DNA of 64,000 nt from Lytechinus pictus (taxonomy: Eukaryota > Echinodermata > Echinoidea > Temnopleuroida > Toxopneustidae), in the NCBI RefSeq assembly GCF_037042905.1, contig NC_087262.1:8201001-8265000 (forward strand), written 5' to 3'. The notes under the pieces are model-generated. The model ran no database searches. It had not been told where the DNA came from and was given only the letters and a program-made list of their open reading frames with translations. Positions within the stretch are counted from its first letter, which is position 1; every line of letters begins with the position of its first letter. The translations under genes were made by a program, and so were the position numbers. This document shows positions 1 to 9,057 of this stretch, in pieces.

Positions 1-100
1 TAATCAGATGTACAGTTACATTGTAACACATATTGAACTGAGGTGTATATAAAATACATGTATATTATATCCCACAAAAATCAAATCCTGGTTCAAAACT

Positions 101-683
101 TAAAGGGATGGTCCGGGCTGAAAATATTTATATCTTAATACATAGAGTATAATTCACTGAGCAAAATGCCGAAAATTTCATCAAAATCGGATAACAAATA
201 ATAAAGTTATTGAAGTTTAAAGTTTAGCAATATTTTGTGAAAAAAGTTGTCATGAATATTCATTAGGTGGGCTGATGATGTCACATCTCCACTTTCTGTT
301 GTCTTATGTTATTACATAAAATCATATTTTTTTCATTATTTCATACTTGTCTGAATGTCTCCCTTATAATGAAATAAGTTGCAGCAATAAATATTTAATG
401 CACTATTCAGTTGACAATCCAATTTTTCTAGTTCTTGGAGGAAAAAAAATTGAATAAACCTAATTTCATATAATAAAATACAAAAGAACAAGTGGAGATG
501 TGACATCATCAGCCCACCTAATGAATATTCATGACGACTGTTTTCACAAAATATTGCTAAACTTCAAAATTCAATAACTTTGTTATTTGTTATCCGATTT
601 TGATGAAATTTTCTGCATTTTGCTCAGTGAATTCTACTCTATTTATTAAGCTACACATACTTTCAGCCCAGACCATCCCCTTA
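101..683. mobile_element. Palindromic MITE-like element, about 580 bp
   Basis: The left arm (about 101-300) returns as its reverse complement at about 490-683. The arms start with AAAGGGATGGTCCGGGCTG and end with CAGCCCAGACCATCCCCTT. Paired internal blocks include the segment around GGTGGGCTGATGATGTCACA and its mate. The centre (300-490) is AT-rich. There is no coding capacity. The structure suggests a non-autonomous DNA transposon or foldback element. A target-site duplication is not clear. Confidence 0.75.
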
Positions 684-951
684 GATAGCATTACATTACC
701 AGATACATTATTATGATGATGAATATGACAATAGCATAGTAATATCATAATTCCAGTTGGGAACAATATCCTCTGTTTTGGTGTCTATGTAAAGCTAACA
801 ATAAGGACAATCTTAAAATTACAATAGTGGCCAATTCAATTAACATTTATCAAACAATTGCACTTTGTTTCAGGAATATACATCCTGTTATAAATTACTA
901 AATTCATATTTGGTTACCAATACCATGTCAATTACATAAACCCCAACTTAC

Positions 952-1126
952 CTGGAGGGATTTTCAGCCATCCCTCATCATTGTTTGTCATAAACAAAAA
1001 CTTGCCAGACAGGGTTTGCGATTCAGGCGGCCTCAAAATAGTTGGAATGATAAGAATGATATAGAGTACTGACAATATTATAGCGATATCAAATATTTTG
1101 AAGCTCTGCAGTCTGCACCTCTTTTG
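952..1126 (-). CDS. Candidate internal exon with one membrane segment, gene unrecognised
   Basis: Read on the minus strand, a pyrimidine-rich acceptor (CAG followed at once by TAG) leads into an open frame that ends at a consensus donor, G|GTAAGT. The frame encodes a basic stretch (KRCRLQSFK), then about 20 hydrophobic residues (IFDIAIILSVLYIILIIP), then a polar segment ending in GWLKIPPG. The basic-then-hydrophobic order suggests a signal anchor with the N side in the cytosol, as in many Golgi enzymes, but no catalytic motif is visible. Using the CAG acceptor would put TAG in frame if the incoming phase is 0, so the second AG (start 1126) is chosen. The exon ends in phase 1, so the protein must continue beyond the left edge. 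It may belong with the exon at 2848-3011. The function is unknown. Confidence 0.42.
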
Positions 1127-1796
1127 CTACTGAAACAAATCAAACCATTTCAATCTTCACTTTGTCTTCAATTTAGAAGCAAATAATTTTTTTAAATATA
1201 TTAAAGTTAAGATAATCGCAACTCATTCAATCTTAACATGAAAGTTCACTTGGACAAAACAAGTCTGCTATGCAGGTGAGACAAAAAAATTGGTGAAGGT
1301 TTGAGGAAAATCTGTTAAATATTAAAAAATTTATTAGAATTCTAAGCTTAGCCTTTGGATTTGTGGCGTCACACACACGAGCAGCTGCCAAATAAAGTTA
1401 TGTAATATAAAATGCATGAATTTCATTTTTTAATGGTTCCAGAGGACATATTTTTGTTATTTTGTGTTTTCTTTTCATGTTTGGGTGTAAAATGATTGGT
1501 CCTTTGATATAGAAAAGGTATAGAAAAAAAAATTCATTATGTAGAAATGCTGCCCGAATATGACGTTACAACTCAAATAATTGAAATTCAAATAACTTTT
1601 TAATTCTTTGATGGATTTTCCTCAAAACTTAGGCAATATTTTTATTATTTTTTTCTTCTGTTTTAACAATAAACTTTTTGTCAGCGTGAACTTCCCCTTT
1701 AAACCCACTTGAACGATACTTGGTATCATTTGGAAGATTTATAAAACAGATATTACACATGAATTAAACCTAAATAGACTGGGCTATTTCGATGCC

Positions 1797-2395
1797 TAAG
1801 AAGACTGTGGGGGGGGGGGGGGGGCTGATTCAGCCCCCCTCCTTATGATCTCGGCCGTTGATCGCGACGAAACTTGGCACCCGCGTTACCAATGGCATAA
1901 TATACAAAACTACAGGATCAAACTCTGTGAAAAATCTCATTGCTAATTAATTATGCTAATTTATGCATGAAATCAGAATTTTGCTTTAATTAACTAAATA
2001 ATGCCCCTAAAATGCTAATTTTTGGTACACAGACACTTAATATTAATCTGTTCAAATGTACTAACAAAAAATTTCAAAATCACATTAATTTTTTCATGTA
2101 TTTAACTGTTTTCAAAATTTCTTATGTATTTCTTTGTTTTTGGACTTTATGTTTTTTATTGTTTTTTCAATGGAAATTGTCGGGGACTTTATTTGGACCA
2201 TAAATAAGATGGAATTAATTGATTTCAATCAGTAAATGGAAAAATTATACATTTATGAATTTCGGCTAAAAACTCTATTTGCATTGGATTTGTACACAAA
2301 TTTACGTTTTTGTGCAATTTTGGGTCTGCATGCACTTATGAAATGATGCGTAATTTTGGAACCCCCGTATCCAAAATATCCGTGAGTACTGAGTA
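1797..2395. repeat. Dispersed repeat copy, related to the element at 13496-14246
   Basis: It begins with a poly-G tract and its complementary C tract around CTGATTCAGCCC, followed by ATCTCGGCCG. It then shares long AT-rich stretches with 13560-14100: TTAATTATGCTAATT, TGCTAATTTTnGGTA, and the closing TGCACTTA followed by GTAATTT. The terminal inverted repeats seen in the 13.5 kb copy are not evident here, so this copy looks decayed. Confidence 0.6.
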
Positions 2396-2401
2396 GATGT
2401 C

Positions 2402-2680
2402 TGGGGGGGGGGGTAAATGTCCAGGGGGTAGATGTCCGGGGGGTAGATGTCCGGGGGGTAAATGTCCGGGGGGTAAATGTCCGGGGGTAAATGTCCGGGG
2501 GTAGATGTCCGGGGGGTAAATGTCCGGGGGTAATTGTCCGGGGGGTAGATGTCCGGGGGGTAAATGTTCAGGGGTAGATGTCCTAGGGGGTAGATGTCTT
2601 AAGGGGGTGGATGTCCGGGGGGTGGATGTCCGGGTGGTGGATGTCCGGGGGGTGGATGCCCAGGGGGTAGATGTTCGGAT
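2402..2680. repeat. G-rich minisatellite, 13-16 bp unit
   Basis: About 18-19 head-to-tail copies of a unit like GGGGGGTAGATGTCC, varying in G-run length (4-9) and in A/G at two positions. The plus strand carries regularly spaced G runs, so G-quadruplex formation is plausible. The open frames crossing it translate as Pro/Gly-rich repeats on both strands and are by-products of the repeat, not genes. Confidence 0.9.
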
Positions 2681-2847
2681 ACGATACAATATATATATAA
2701 AAAAAGTTAATTTTTCATTCAATTCGATTGTTCTTTCTTTCTTTTAAAGAATTTGGAAATACATGTACCAAAAATAAGAGTTGAACTTTGATATACCTGC
2801 ATGAACTGCATAAAAAATTATTTATTGTATCTATGAAGCTGTATTAC

Positions 2848-3011
2848 CTCATCGATCAAAGGACTGCCCAAGTCATTGGAATTCGGTACTCTTTCTTTTA
2901 ATGAAAGAAATGGAAAATCCGTCTTGTTGAATATGAAACCTCTTCTCGTCCATGGTGTAGGTTGGTACCAGCCCAAGTGCTTGTATCCTCCAGGAGACCC
3001 GTTGTTTACAA
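2848..3011 (-). CDS. Possible coding exon, upstream partner of the exon at 952-1126
   Basis: On the minus strand one frame is open up to a donor (GAG|GTAATA) and reads like globular protein: NNGSPGGYKHLGWYQPTPW, then TRRGFIFNKTDFPFLSLKE, then a Pro/Asn-rich end. It leaves in phase 0, which matches the phase-0 entry of the exon at 952-1126, so the two could be joined. The weak point is the 5' side. The best-looking acceptor further upstream (GTCGCAG) would bring in-frame stops, so a poorer AG at about 3012 has to be used. A second frame is also open here. I do not recognise the family. Confidence 0.3.
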
Positions 3012-3876
3012 CTTTTAAATGGAAGTTTCATTAAAGCTGCGACAGTAACAAGTAAACAAATGAGAGACGTGTTTTTTATATCGAAAAGCAAGTTTTTAGA
3101 TTTTGATAAGGCAAGTTAAGTTTTTCAATTTTAGTAGAATACATTTCTTTTTTCAATGACATATTCTTTCATATTGAGAAACTAAGTGTTTCAATTTTGA
3201 TTATAATCATGATTACATTCTATGTCAGTTGTGCATCCCCATCCTGCTCCTACAAACTTAGAAAACACTAAAAATTTGTAATTATGTATACGAACAAAAA
3301 TAAACAATGAAGACAATTTCCTACAAAACTGTAAACTTCATCATGATAACGTCAATACTGAGAATTGTTCACCCCTGTGCATTTTGTGTATTTTTTGTAG
3401 CCTTGCACAATTTGCAGATATGACCCATATGCCCCTATAAAACATACCTTTGTTAAGTCAGGTGGCTTGTTGACGAAAAGGAACTATTACGGATGGCAAA
3501 TTCCTCTTGGGATTGTATAAGTACAACAATCAACTGAGCTGGCCTCCGAAGAACCAATGTAACTGTGTTTATTCAATCTAGGAGGTTAAAAGAAAAAGAG
3601 GGAAAAAACATCCTCAGTTTCATGACCATAAATATATCCCTGAAATTGTAGTTTACATAACTTTCTATATCATCATGAACCTACATGTAATGCATATTTG
3701 ACTCTACAGTCTGAATTAAATGGACTTGACAAATAAATTGAATATTGTTGGTAAAAATAATCTTCTATGTCTGAACAGGTGTCTGCAGCAGTTAAAAAAT
3801 GATGCATATTTGTTGCATTTAACTCTGCCAAAGACAAATCTAAACGTCTGAAAGAAGACTAATGTTTGCATTTCAA

Positions 3877-4064
3877 CTGGGCGTTGTGGCGTGCGCCTGT
3901 AATCCAAGCTACGTGGGGAAGTTACAATTTGATGCAGAAGTTCGAGGTTCGAATCCTGGTCACGTCTTTCGGATGGTGACGTTAAAGGTCGGTCCCAGAC
4001 GTAAATAATCATATCTGATTGATACACGTCTGACAAAAACTCAAATACACACACACACACTATC
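3877..4064 (+). mobile_element. SINE with 7SL RNA-like head and tRNA-like B box
   Basis: The head GGGCGTTGTGGCGTGCGCCT followed by GTAATCCAAGCTACGTGGGG closely resembles the 5' domain of SRP (7SL) RNA, the part shared with mammalian Alu. About 30 bases on is a canonical B box, GGTTCGAATCC. A body segment with GGATGGTGACGTTAAAGGTC follows, of the kind common in marine-invertebrate SINEs, and then a (CA)n tail. It is non-coding. The identification is by pattern recognition only. Confidence 0.7.
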
Positions 4065-4230
4065 TGTGCAGTTTCCACATATAAAAACAAAACATTCTAA
4101 TGCTAGGTGCATAATTTATCCTTTTTCTGAAATAATTGTTTTTCCTAATTTTGGAAATCCTTTTCTCTCACAAAACCTTACTTTTGGTTAAAACAATATC
4201 TGCTATCAAAAATATCAACTAATTCAAATA

Positions 4231-5327
4231 GTCACTCTCAATGGGACGGTTCGCCGATGAATATTCATTAGATTGTGGTCGTGTGCACGTGTGTGTGTAC
4301 AATACCGAGTGTAAAAAACAAAGAAAGTTTTCAAATGGTGTGTGTGTGTATAACACAACGCAGGAGTTTATTTTACAGAGAATGAGAAGTATAGTGCAGA
4401 AAATTAAAGTGTACAATGAAGTTTTACAGAGGAGGAAATAATATAAATACATATGGAAGACAATGCAAGATAAAGTGAGGCAAGTACAGTGATTTTTTTT
4501 TCTCAAAAGTATTAGTAGTAGAGGAAATCATGGGGAAAAAATATATTATAGAGGACAATGTAACATGAGATGAGGCAAGTCTGCAATGAGGTTTTTTTTT
4601 CAAAGGAGGAGATAATACAAATATATATCTAGAGGACAATGTAAGATGAGATGAGGCAATTAAGTGTACAGTGAGGTTTTAACAAAGAATGTATAACTAG
4701 GATAAGATAAAAAGAGGACAATGTAAGATGAGCTGTGGTAAGTGTACAGTGAGGTTTTTTCAAAAGAGGAGATGATAAAAAAATACCGGTATGTAGAGGA
4801 CAATGTAAGATGAGGCACGTGTACATTGAGGTTTTATCAAATAATGTATAATGATGATGTAGACTGTAGAGGACAATGTAAGATGAGCTCTCACTGTACA
4901 CTTGCCTTGAGCCCTTGATCATCTCATCTTACATTGTCCTCCATATTTGTATTATCTCCTCTTGAAAAAACCCTCACTGCACACAAGTTTGCCTTATCTC
5001 ATCTTACATTGTCCTCAATAATATATTTGTATTATTTCCTCTACTAATACTTTTGAAAAAACAACATCACTGTACTTGCCTTACCTCATCTTGCACTGTC
5101 CTCCATATATTTATATTATTTCCTCTTCTGTAAAACTTCATTGTACGCTTTTATTTTCTGCACTATACTACTCATTCTCTGTTAAATAAACCCCTATCCC
5201 TACGTTGTTTTATACACACTCACCATTTGAAAACTCTCGTTATTTACACTCGGTATAGTATACACACACACACCCATGCACGTGATCCAATGAATATTCA
5301 TCGGCGAACCGTCCCATTGAGAGTGAC
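4231..5327. mobile_element. 1.1 kb palindromic foldback element with internal 82 bp monomers
   Basis: The element opens with GTCACTCTCAATGGGACGG and closes with its reverse complement. The next hundreds of bases in each arm also pair, for example ATGAATATTCAT, the (GT)n/(CA)n tracts and the GAGGAAATAATATAAAT blocks. Inside the left arm a unit containing GAGGACAATGTAAGATGAG recurs at about 4551, 4632, 4714, 4796 and 4869, roughly 82 bp apart, with inverted counterparts on the right. There is no coding capacity. Small ORFs here follow the repeat. Confidence 0.85.
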
Positions 5328-5599
5328 GTAGGAGCTGGACATTTCATCGCCCTTTGTTGTCATCAAAAGTGGCTACCAGAAAATACAAGCATTGAACCTA
5401 GCCGCTTGTAATGGGCACTTAATACATGCGTTAAAACTTTCACTTGACTCGTGCACTTTCCGTTCCAAATTTTCACATTTGTATGTTACATATATATAGA
5501 TCCTATTTATCTCATACTTTACTCACTTTCTTGGTGGAAAGTACCATGACTCAGAAAGTCAGGAATGAAACATAATGGTGTAATTTGCCTGAAAAACTA

Positions 5600-6175
5600 C
5601 AGCGAAACAGCTAAAATCATGCCTGCTGCACATGCCTGCTGGCCTGAAGCAGGCCTGGGCCTAGACAGCTGGCAGCCGTCTGTTTCGAGGAGTTTTTAAA
5701 CATTTTTTTATTTTTTTTATTTCTCCTCGTACACAGACGGCTCGCTAGCGTGCAGCCACCATTAGGGGACTTGCAATGCAAAATCCCCCCGTCGGGGCTC
5801 TTCAATTTTTGTCTTTAATGAATAAAATTTTTGAAAATTAACGCGACCAAAATGCAAATTAATATTCCCTCTTGGCATTAATTGCCAAAAAACAGAGAAA
5901 AATCAAGTTAAAAGGAACAAAAACAGTGACTTACCTCGGCTGTCGCGCAAATTCACTTCCCCGTTTTATCCGCTCTTAAGTACATAAACATATGGCCAGT
6001 GAGTCCCCTGTACAGATCGCGCTAGAACTTCGGTCTCTGTATTTGGTGAGTGAAGCCAACGGAGTTCAGCTGAACGACCAACATAACAGAGACTGAAGCT
6101 TTTGGTCTAGCCTGGGCCCAGGAGTCCAAAGTGCATTTAAACATAGACATGGGACTAGGGTAGATTGTGGTCTCA
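5600..6175. other. No gene seen; short hairpin and possible 5' exon
   Basis: A stem is formed by CCGTCTGTTTCGAGGAG (about 5666) and CTCCTCGTACACAGACGG (about 5724). On the minus strand there is a good donor at 5935 (CGAG|GTAAGT) preceded by GC-richer sequence, which could be a non-coding first exon of the left-hand minus-strand gene. A similar donor (CAAG|GTAAGT) lies at 7136. Neither can be confirmed from sequence alone. Confidence 0.25.
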
Positions 6176-6179
6176 ATAA

Positions 6180-6575
6180 CTTGGAAAGAAAATTGTGAAA
6201 ACAGAAATTATGCACTTACCATGATTATATGGATGAAGCCAGGTCAATCGTGTGGCAGTATCCTGACATCGAGGTACAGACTGGAATCTCAAAAAAACGA
6301 AAAGTTATCTCCTGCTACCCCAGTCTCGATCAGCCATTTTGTTATGAATTTTGAAAAAAATTAGGAGATGTATCACGAGGTATTCTGTCCCGTGAGTATG
6401 GGTAAATACACGGTGAGCTCTGACCTGGGACTCACTGGGAGAACTTCTCGTTTTTTTGAGGTTCCAACTTCCAGTCCGTGCCTCGATGTCAGGATACTAC
6501 ATGTACCACTCGATAGACCTTCATCCATCGTGGTAAGTGCATAATTTCTGTTTTCACAATTTATCTTGCTAGATT
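6180..6575. repeat. Inverted repeat with about 90 bp arms
   Basis: The arm around 6190-6280 (GTGAAAACAGAAATTATGCA, then CTTACCATGATTATATGGAT, then ATCCTGACATCGAGG) reappears reverse-complemented at about 6480-6570. The phrase GTGAGTATGGGTAAATACAC also occurs twice directly (6391 and 6598). It is probably a MITE or foldback remnant. Confidence 0.6.
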
Positions 6576-7288
6576 AATAGATATAGCGAACATCCTGTGA
6601 GTATGGGTAAATACACGGTGAGCTCCTGGGCGCCGGCCCGCGAAGCATGCCGGCGCTCCCGGGCCTGGGTATGATCAATGATACTTTCACTGTGTTGAAA
6701 ATGAAATACATCTTCCGTGCTTTTTTCTTCTTGCTGTGCTGGATAACCTCAATGGTAACACTTAACAGGCACTCGCGCTCATGCCTAAGTTACAACATTA
6801 GCATCGAGTCACCATGGACAAAAGTTCTTCTTACTTAGGTCTTAGCTATCAATATCATACTCAAAGCAGCAGAATCGTAATCGTACCCAGGCAGCAGGGA
6901 GAATCCACACCGCGGCCGGGCAGCTTCGCGGGTGTGGGCTCTCTGCCTCTGGGTTAGCAACCAAGCGGCACGGAAAGCATCGAACCATCATCTTCTCCGT
7001 TGTTCTCCCCCGATATTCGGGGCAGGGATCAGCGGTATCCGCTACTCAGGTTGGGGTGTCAGGTTTGTTAACACCATGAAAGCCGACAACCATGGCTGCC
7101 GTTGTATTATAAAAAAATATATAATTGGAACTTACCTTGGCTTTAGTTTCAGTTATCCAGCAGTACAGTTGGCGTTGATGAATTTGACGTCCAAAACTAA
7201 CTTCAGACGTGGTAAAAGTGGTAAAATACTGTGTTTCTTGTAATAATCGCAATGGCAGCTTTGTTTGCCGTGTAAATGCATGCAGTAC

Positions 7289-7305
7289 GTGCGCGCGCGC
7301 GCGCC
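7289..7305. repeat. Alternating GC dinucleotide tract
   Basis: GTGCGCGCGCGCGCGCC is a pure alternating purine-pyrimidine run, a classical Z-DNA-prone sequence. It lies about 10 bp before the palindrome array. Confidence 0.85.
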
Positions 7306-7315
7306 CGCTCACAAA

Positions 7316-8163
7316 TTCGATAAACTGAGTTTTTCAATTTCGATAAACTAGGTTTTTCAATTCGAAAAACTTAGTTTATCGAAATCGAAAAACCTAGTTT
7401 ATCGGCGAAAAACTAAGTTTATCGGCGATAAACTAGGTTTTTCGATTCGATAAACTTAGTTTTTCGATTTCGATAAACTAGGTTTTTCAATTCGAAAAAC
7501 TTAGTTTATCGAAATTGAAAAACCTAGTTTATCGGCGAAAAACCTAGTTTATCGCCTTTATGAGACAAATGGCGTTCTTAGAAAAACTCAGTTTATCACT
7601 TGAAAAACCTAGTTTATCGCCTTTATGGGACAAATGGCGTTCTTAGAAAAACTCAGTTTATCAGATTCGAAAAACTTAGTTTATCAGAATTGAAAAACTA
7701 AGTTTATCACTTGAAAAACCTAGTTTTTCGCCGATAAACTAAGTTTATCACTTGAAAAACTCAGTTTATCTAGAAAAACTCAGTTTATCAGTCGAAAAAC
7801 TAAGTTTTTCAAGAAACTCTGCTTTTCACTTGAAAAACCTAGTTTTTCATTGAAAAACTTAGTTTTTCATTGAAAAACTTAGTTTATCGGTGAAAAACTT
7901 AGTTTTTCGCCGATAAACTTAGTTTTTCAATTGATAAACTAGGTTTATCAAATAGGTTTATCAAAAAAACCTAGTTTTTCAATTGAAAAACTAAGTTTTT
8001 CGGCGATAAACTTAGTTTTTCTTGATAAACTTAGTTTTTCAAGTGATAAACTTAGTTTATCGGCGAAAAACTAAGTTTATCGGCGAAAAACTTAGTTTTT
8101 CAATTGAAAAACTAGGTTTTTCGATTGATAAACTAGGTTTTTCGGCGATAAACTGAGTTTATC
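7316..8163. repeat. Array of about 37 short palindromes with core AAACTNAGTTT
   Basis: The whole stretch is built from 17-mers of the form GA(T/A)AAACNNNGTTT(A/T)TC, where the core AAAC..GTTT is a near-perfect dyad. Spacers of 2-6 bases separate them, often GGC or AATT, which are also close to dyad-symmetric. Unit centres fall about 19-23 bp apart. All four combinations of GAT/GAA on the left and ATC/TTC on the right occur. Two longer inserts, CGCCTTTATG(A/G)GACAAATGGCG, interrupt it at about 7553 and 7618, and a similar phrase ends it at 8162. It contains no ORF. Confidence 0.9.
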
Positions 8164-8481
8164 GCCTTTATGAAACAGATGGCGCGCCATAACCGTAGGG
8201 GAAAATGTGACTGTGTCATAATAGTGTTCTCAACATGGCATGGTTTCCACAACCTGTACATGTAAAGTGATATTGTTGCTATAGGAACGCTCCCATTGGG
8301 ATAAAATGCTTCGCGCCAAAATAGAACCAGTGGAGAACTGCTTACACATGAGCTTGCAATGCATGTAATTATGAATAATACGTTGATGCATATCTTAACA
8401 TGTTCAGCATTGATACCATACGATCGACGTTATAGAGAACCTAGGTTTGAACAGTGAAATAATTTGCCCTCAACAATAGTG

Positions 8482-8743
8482 TATACTGTAAAATAATATT
8501 GGGTAAAAATGCTTCATGAAGGTAATTATGTGTCCAACCAGCATTGGGCATTTCTTTTGGGTATTTTTATTTATCCAGTATAATGAAACTTTTGCCCATT
8601 CTATAGTAATTGCTGCTTATTGTTTAACCTTTAATACTGGTAATATGCTTCCCGCAATGGGCAAAATATTGTCCCATATTCGTTGGACACATAATTACCC
8701 TCGTGCTGGTTAAAATTTTACCCAATATTTTTTTTACAGTGTA
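8482..8743. mobile_element. MITE with CTGTAAAAAA-type inverted termini
   Basis: The ends TATACTGTAAAATAATATTG and CAATATTTTTTTTACAGTGTA are inverted repeats. Paired subterminal blocks GGTAATTATGTGTCCAACCAG and GTTGGACACATAATTACC extend the arms to about 80 bp. It is non-coding. Confidence 0.75.
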
Positions 8744-8910
8744 GAAGACGTTTAAGAAAACCGTATAGGAATTTTTAACAATGACAAGAAGCAAAATATT
8801 TATCCTAAGGTTTAGTGTAAAGTATTTTCTTTATTATTGTTATTATATTGTCACTTCATCATTATCATCATCACTTGTATAATCATTATTATTATTAGCA
8901 TTACTATTAT

Positions 8911-8913
8911 CAT

Positions 8914-8952
<39 letters not shown>

Positions 8953-8979
8953 CAGCAGCAGCAGCAGCAGCAGCAGGCG
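8911..8979. repeat. (TAG)n-(CAG)n microsatellite
   Basis: A run of TAG/GTA triplets switches to about eight CAG triplets. Long Ser or Leu tracts in the overlapping frames come only from this repeat. Confidence 0.95.
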
Positions 8980-9057
8980 TAGTAATGTAGTAGTAATGTC
9001 ATCATTATCATCATTATCAGAATTTATTATCATTACACTCGTCTGTATACTTTCTAG

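Noticed and set aside
2336-2747. Pro/Gly-rich open frames on both strands resembling a collagen-like protein
   Set aside because: They are frame-by-frame translations of the 13-16 bp minisatellite, with no signal sequence, splice sites or non-repeat domain.
3447-3561. Possible minus-strand exon with a frame LRRPAQLIVVLIQSQEEF, loosely like a galactosyltransferase start
   Set aside because: The frame hits TAA before the donor and lacks the downstream family motifs, so the likeness is probably chance.
7316-8163. CRISPR-like array
   Set aside because: This is animal nuclear DNA, the units are palindromes with 2-6 base spacers, and there are no unique spacers or cas genes.
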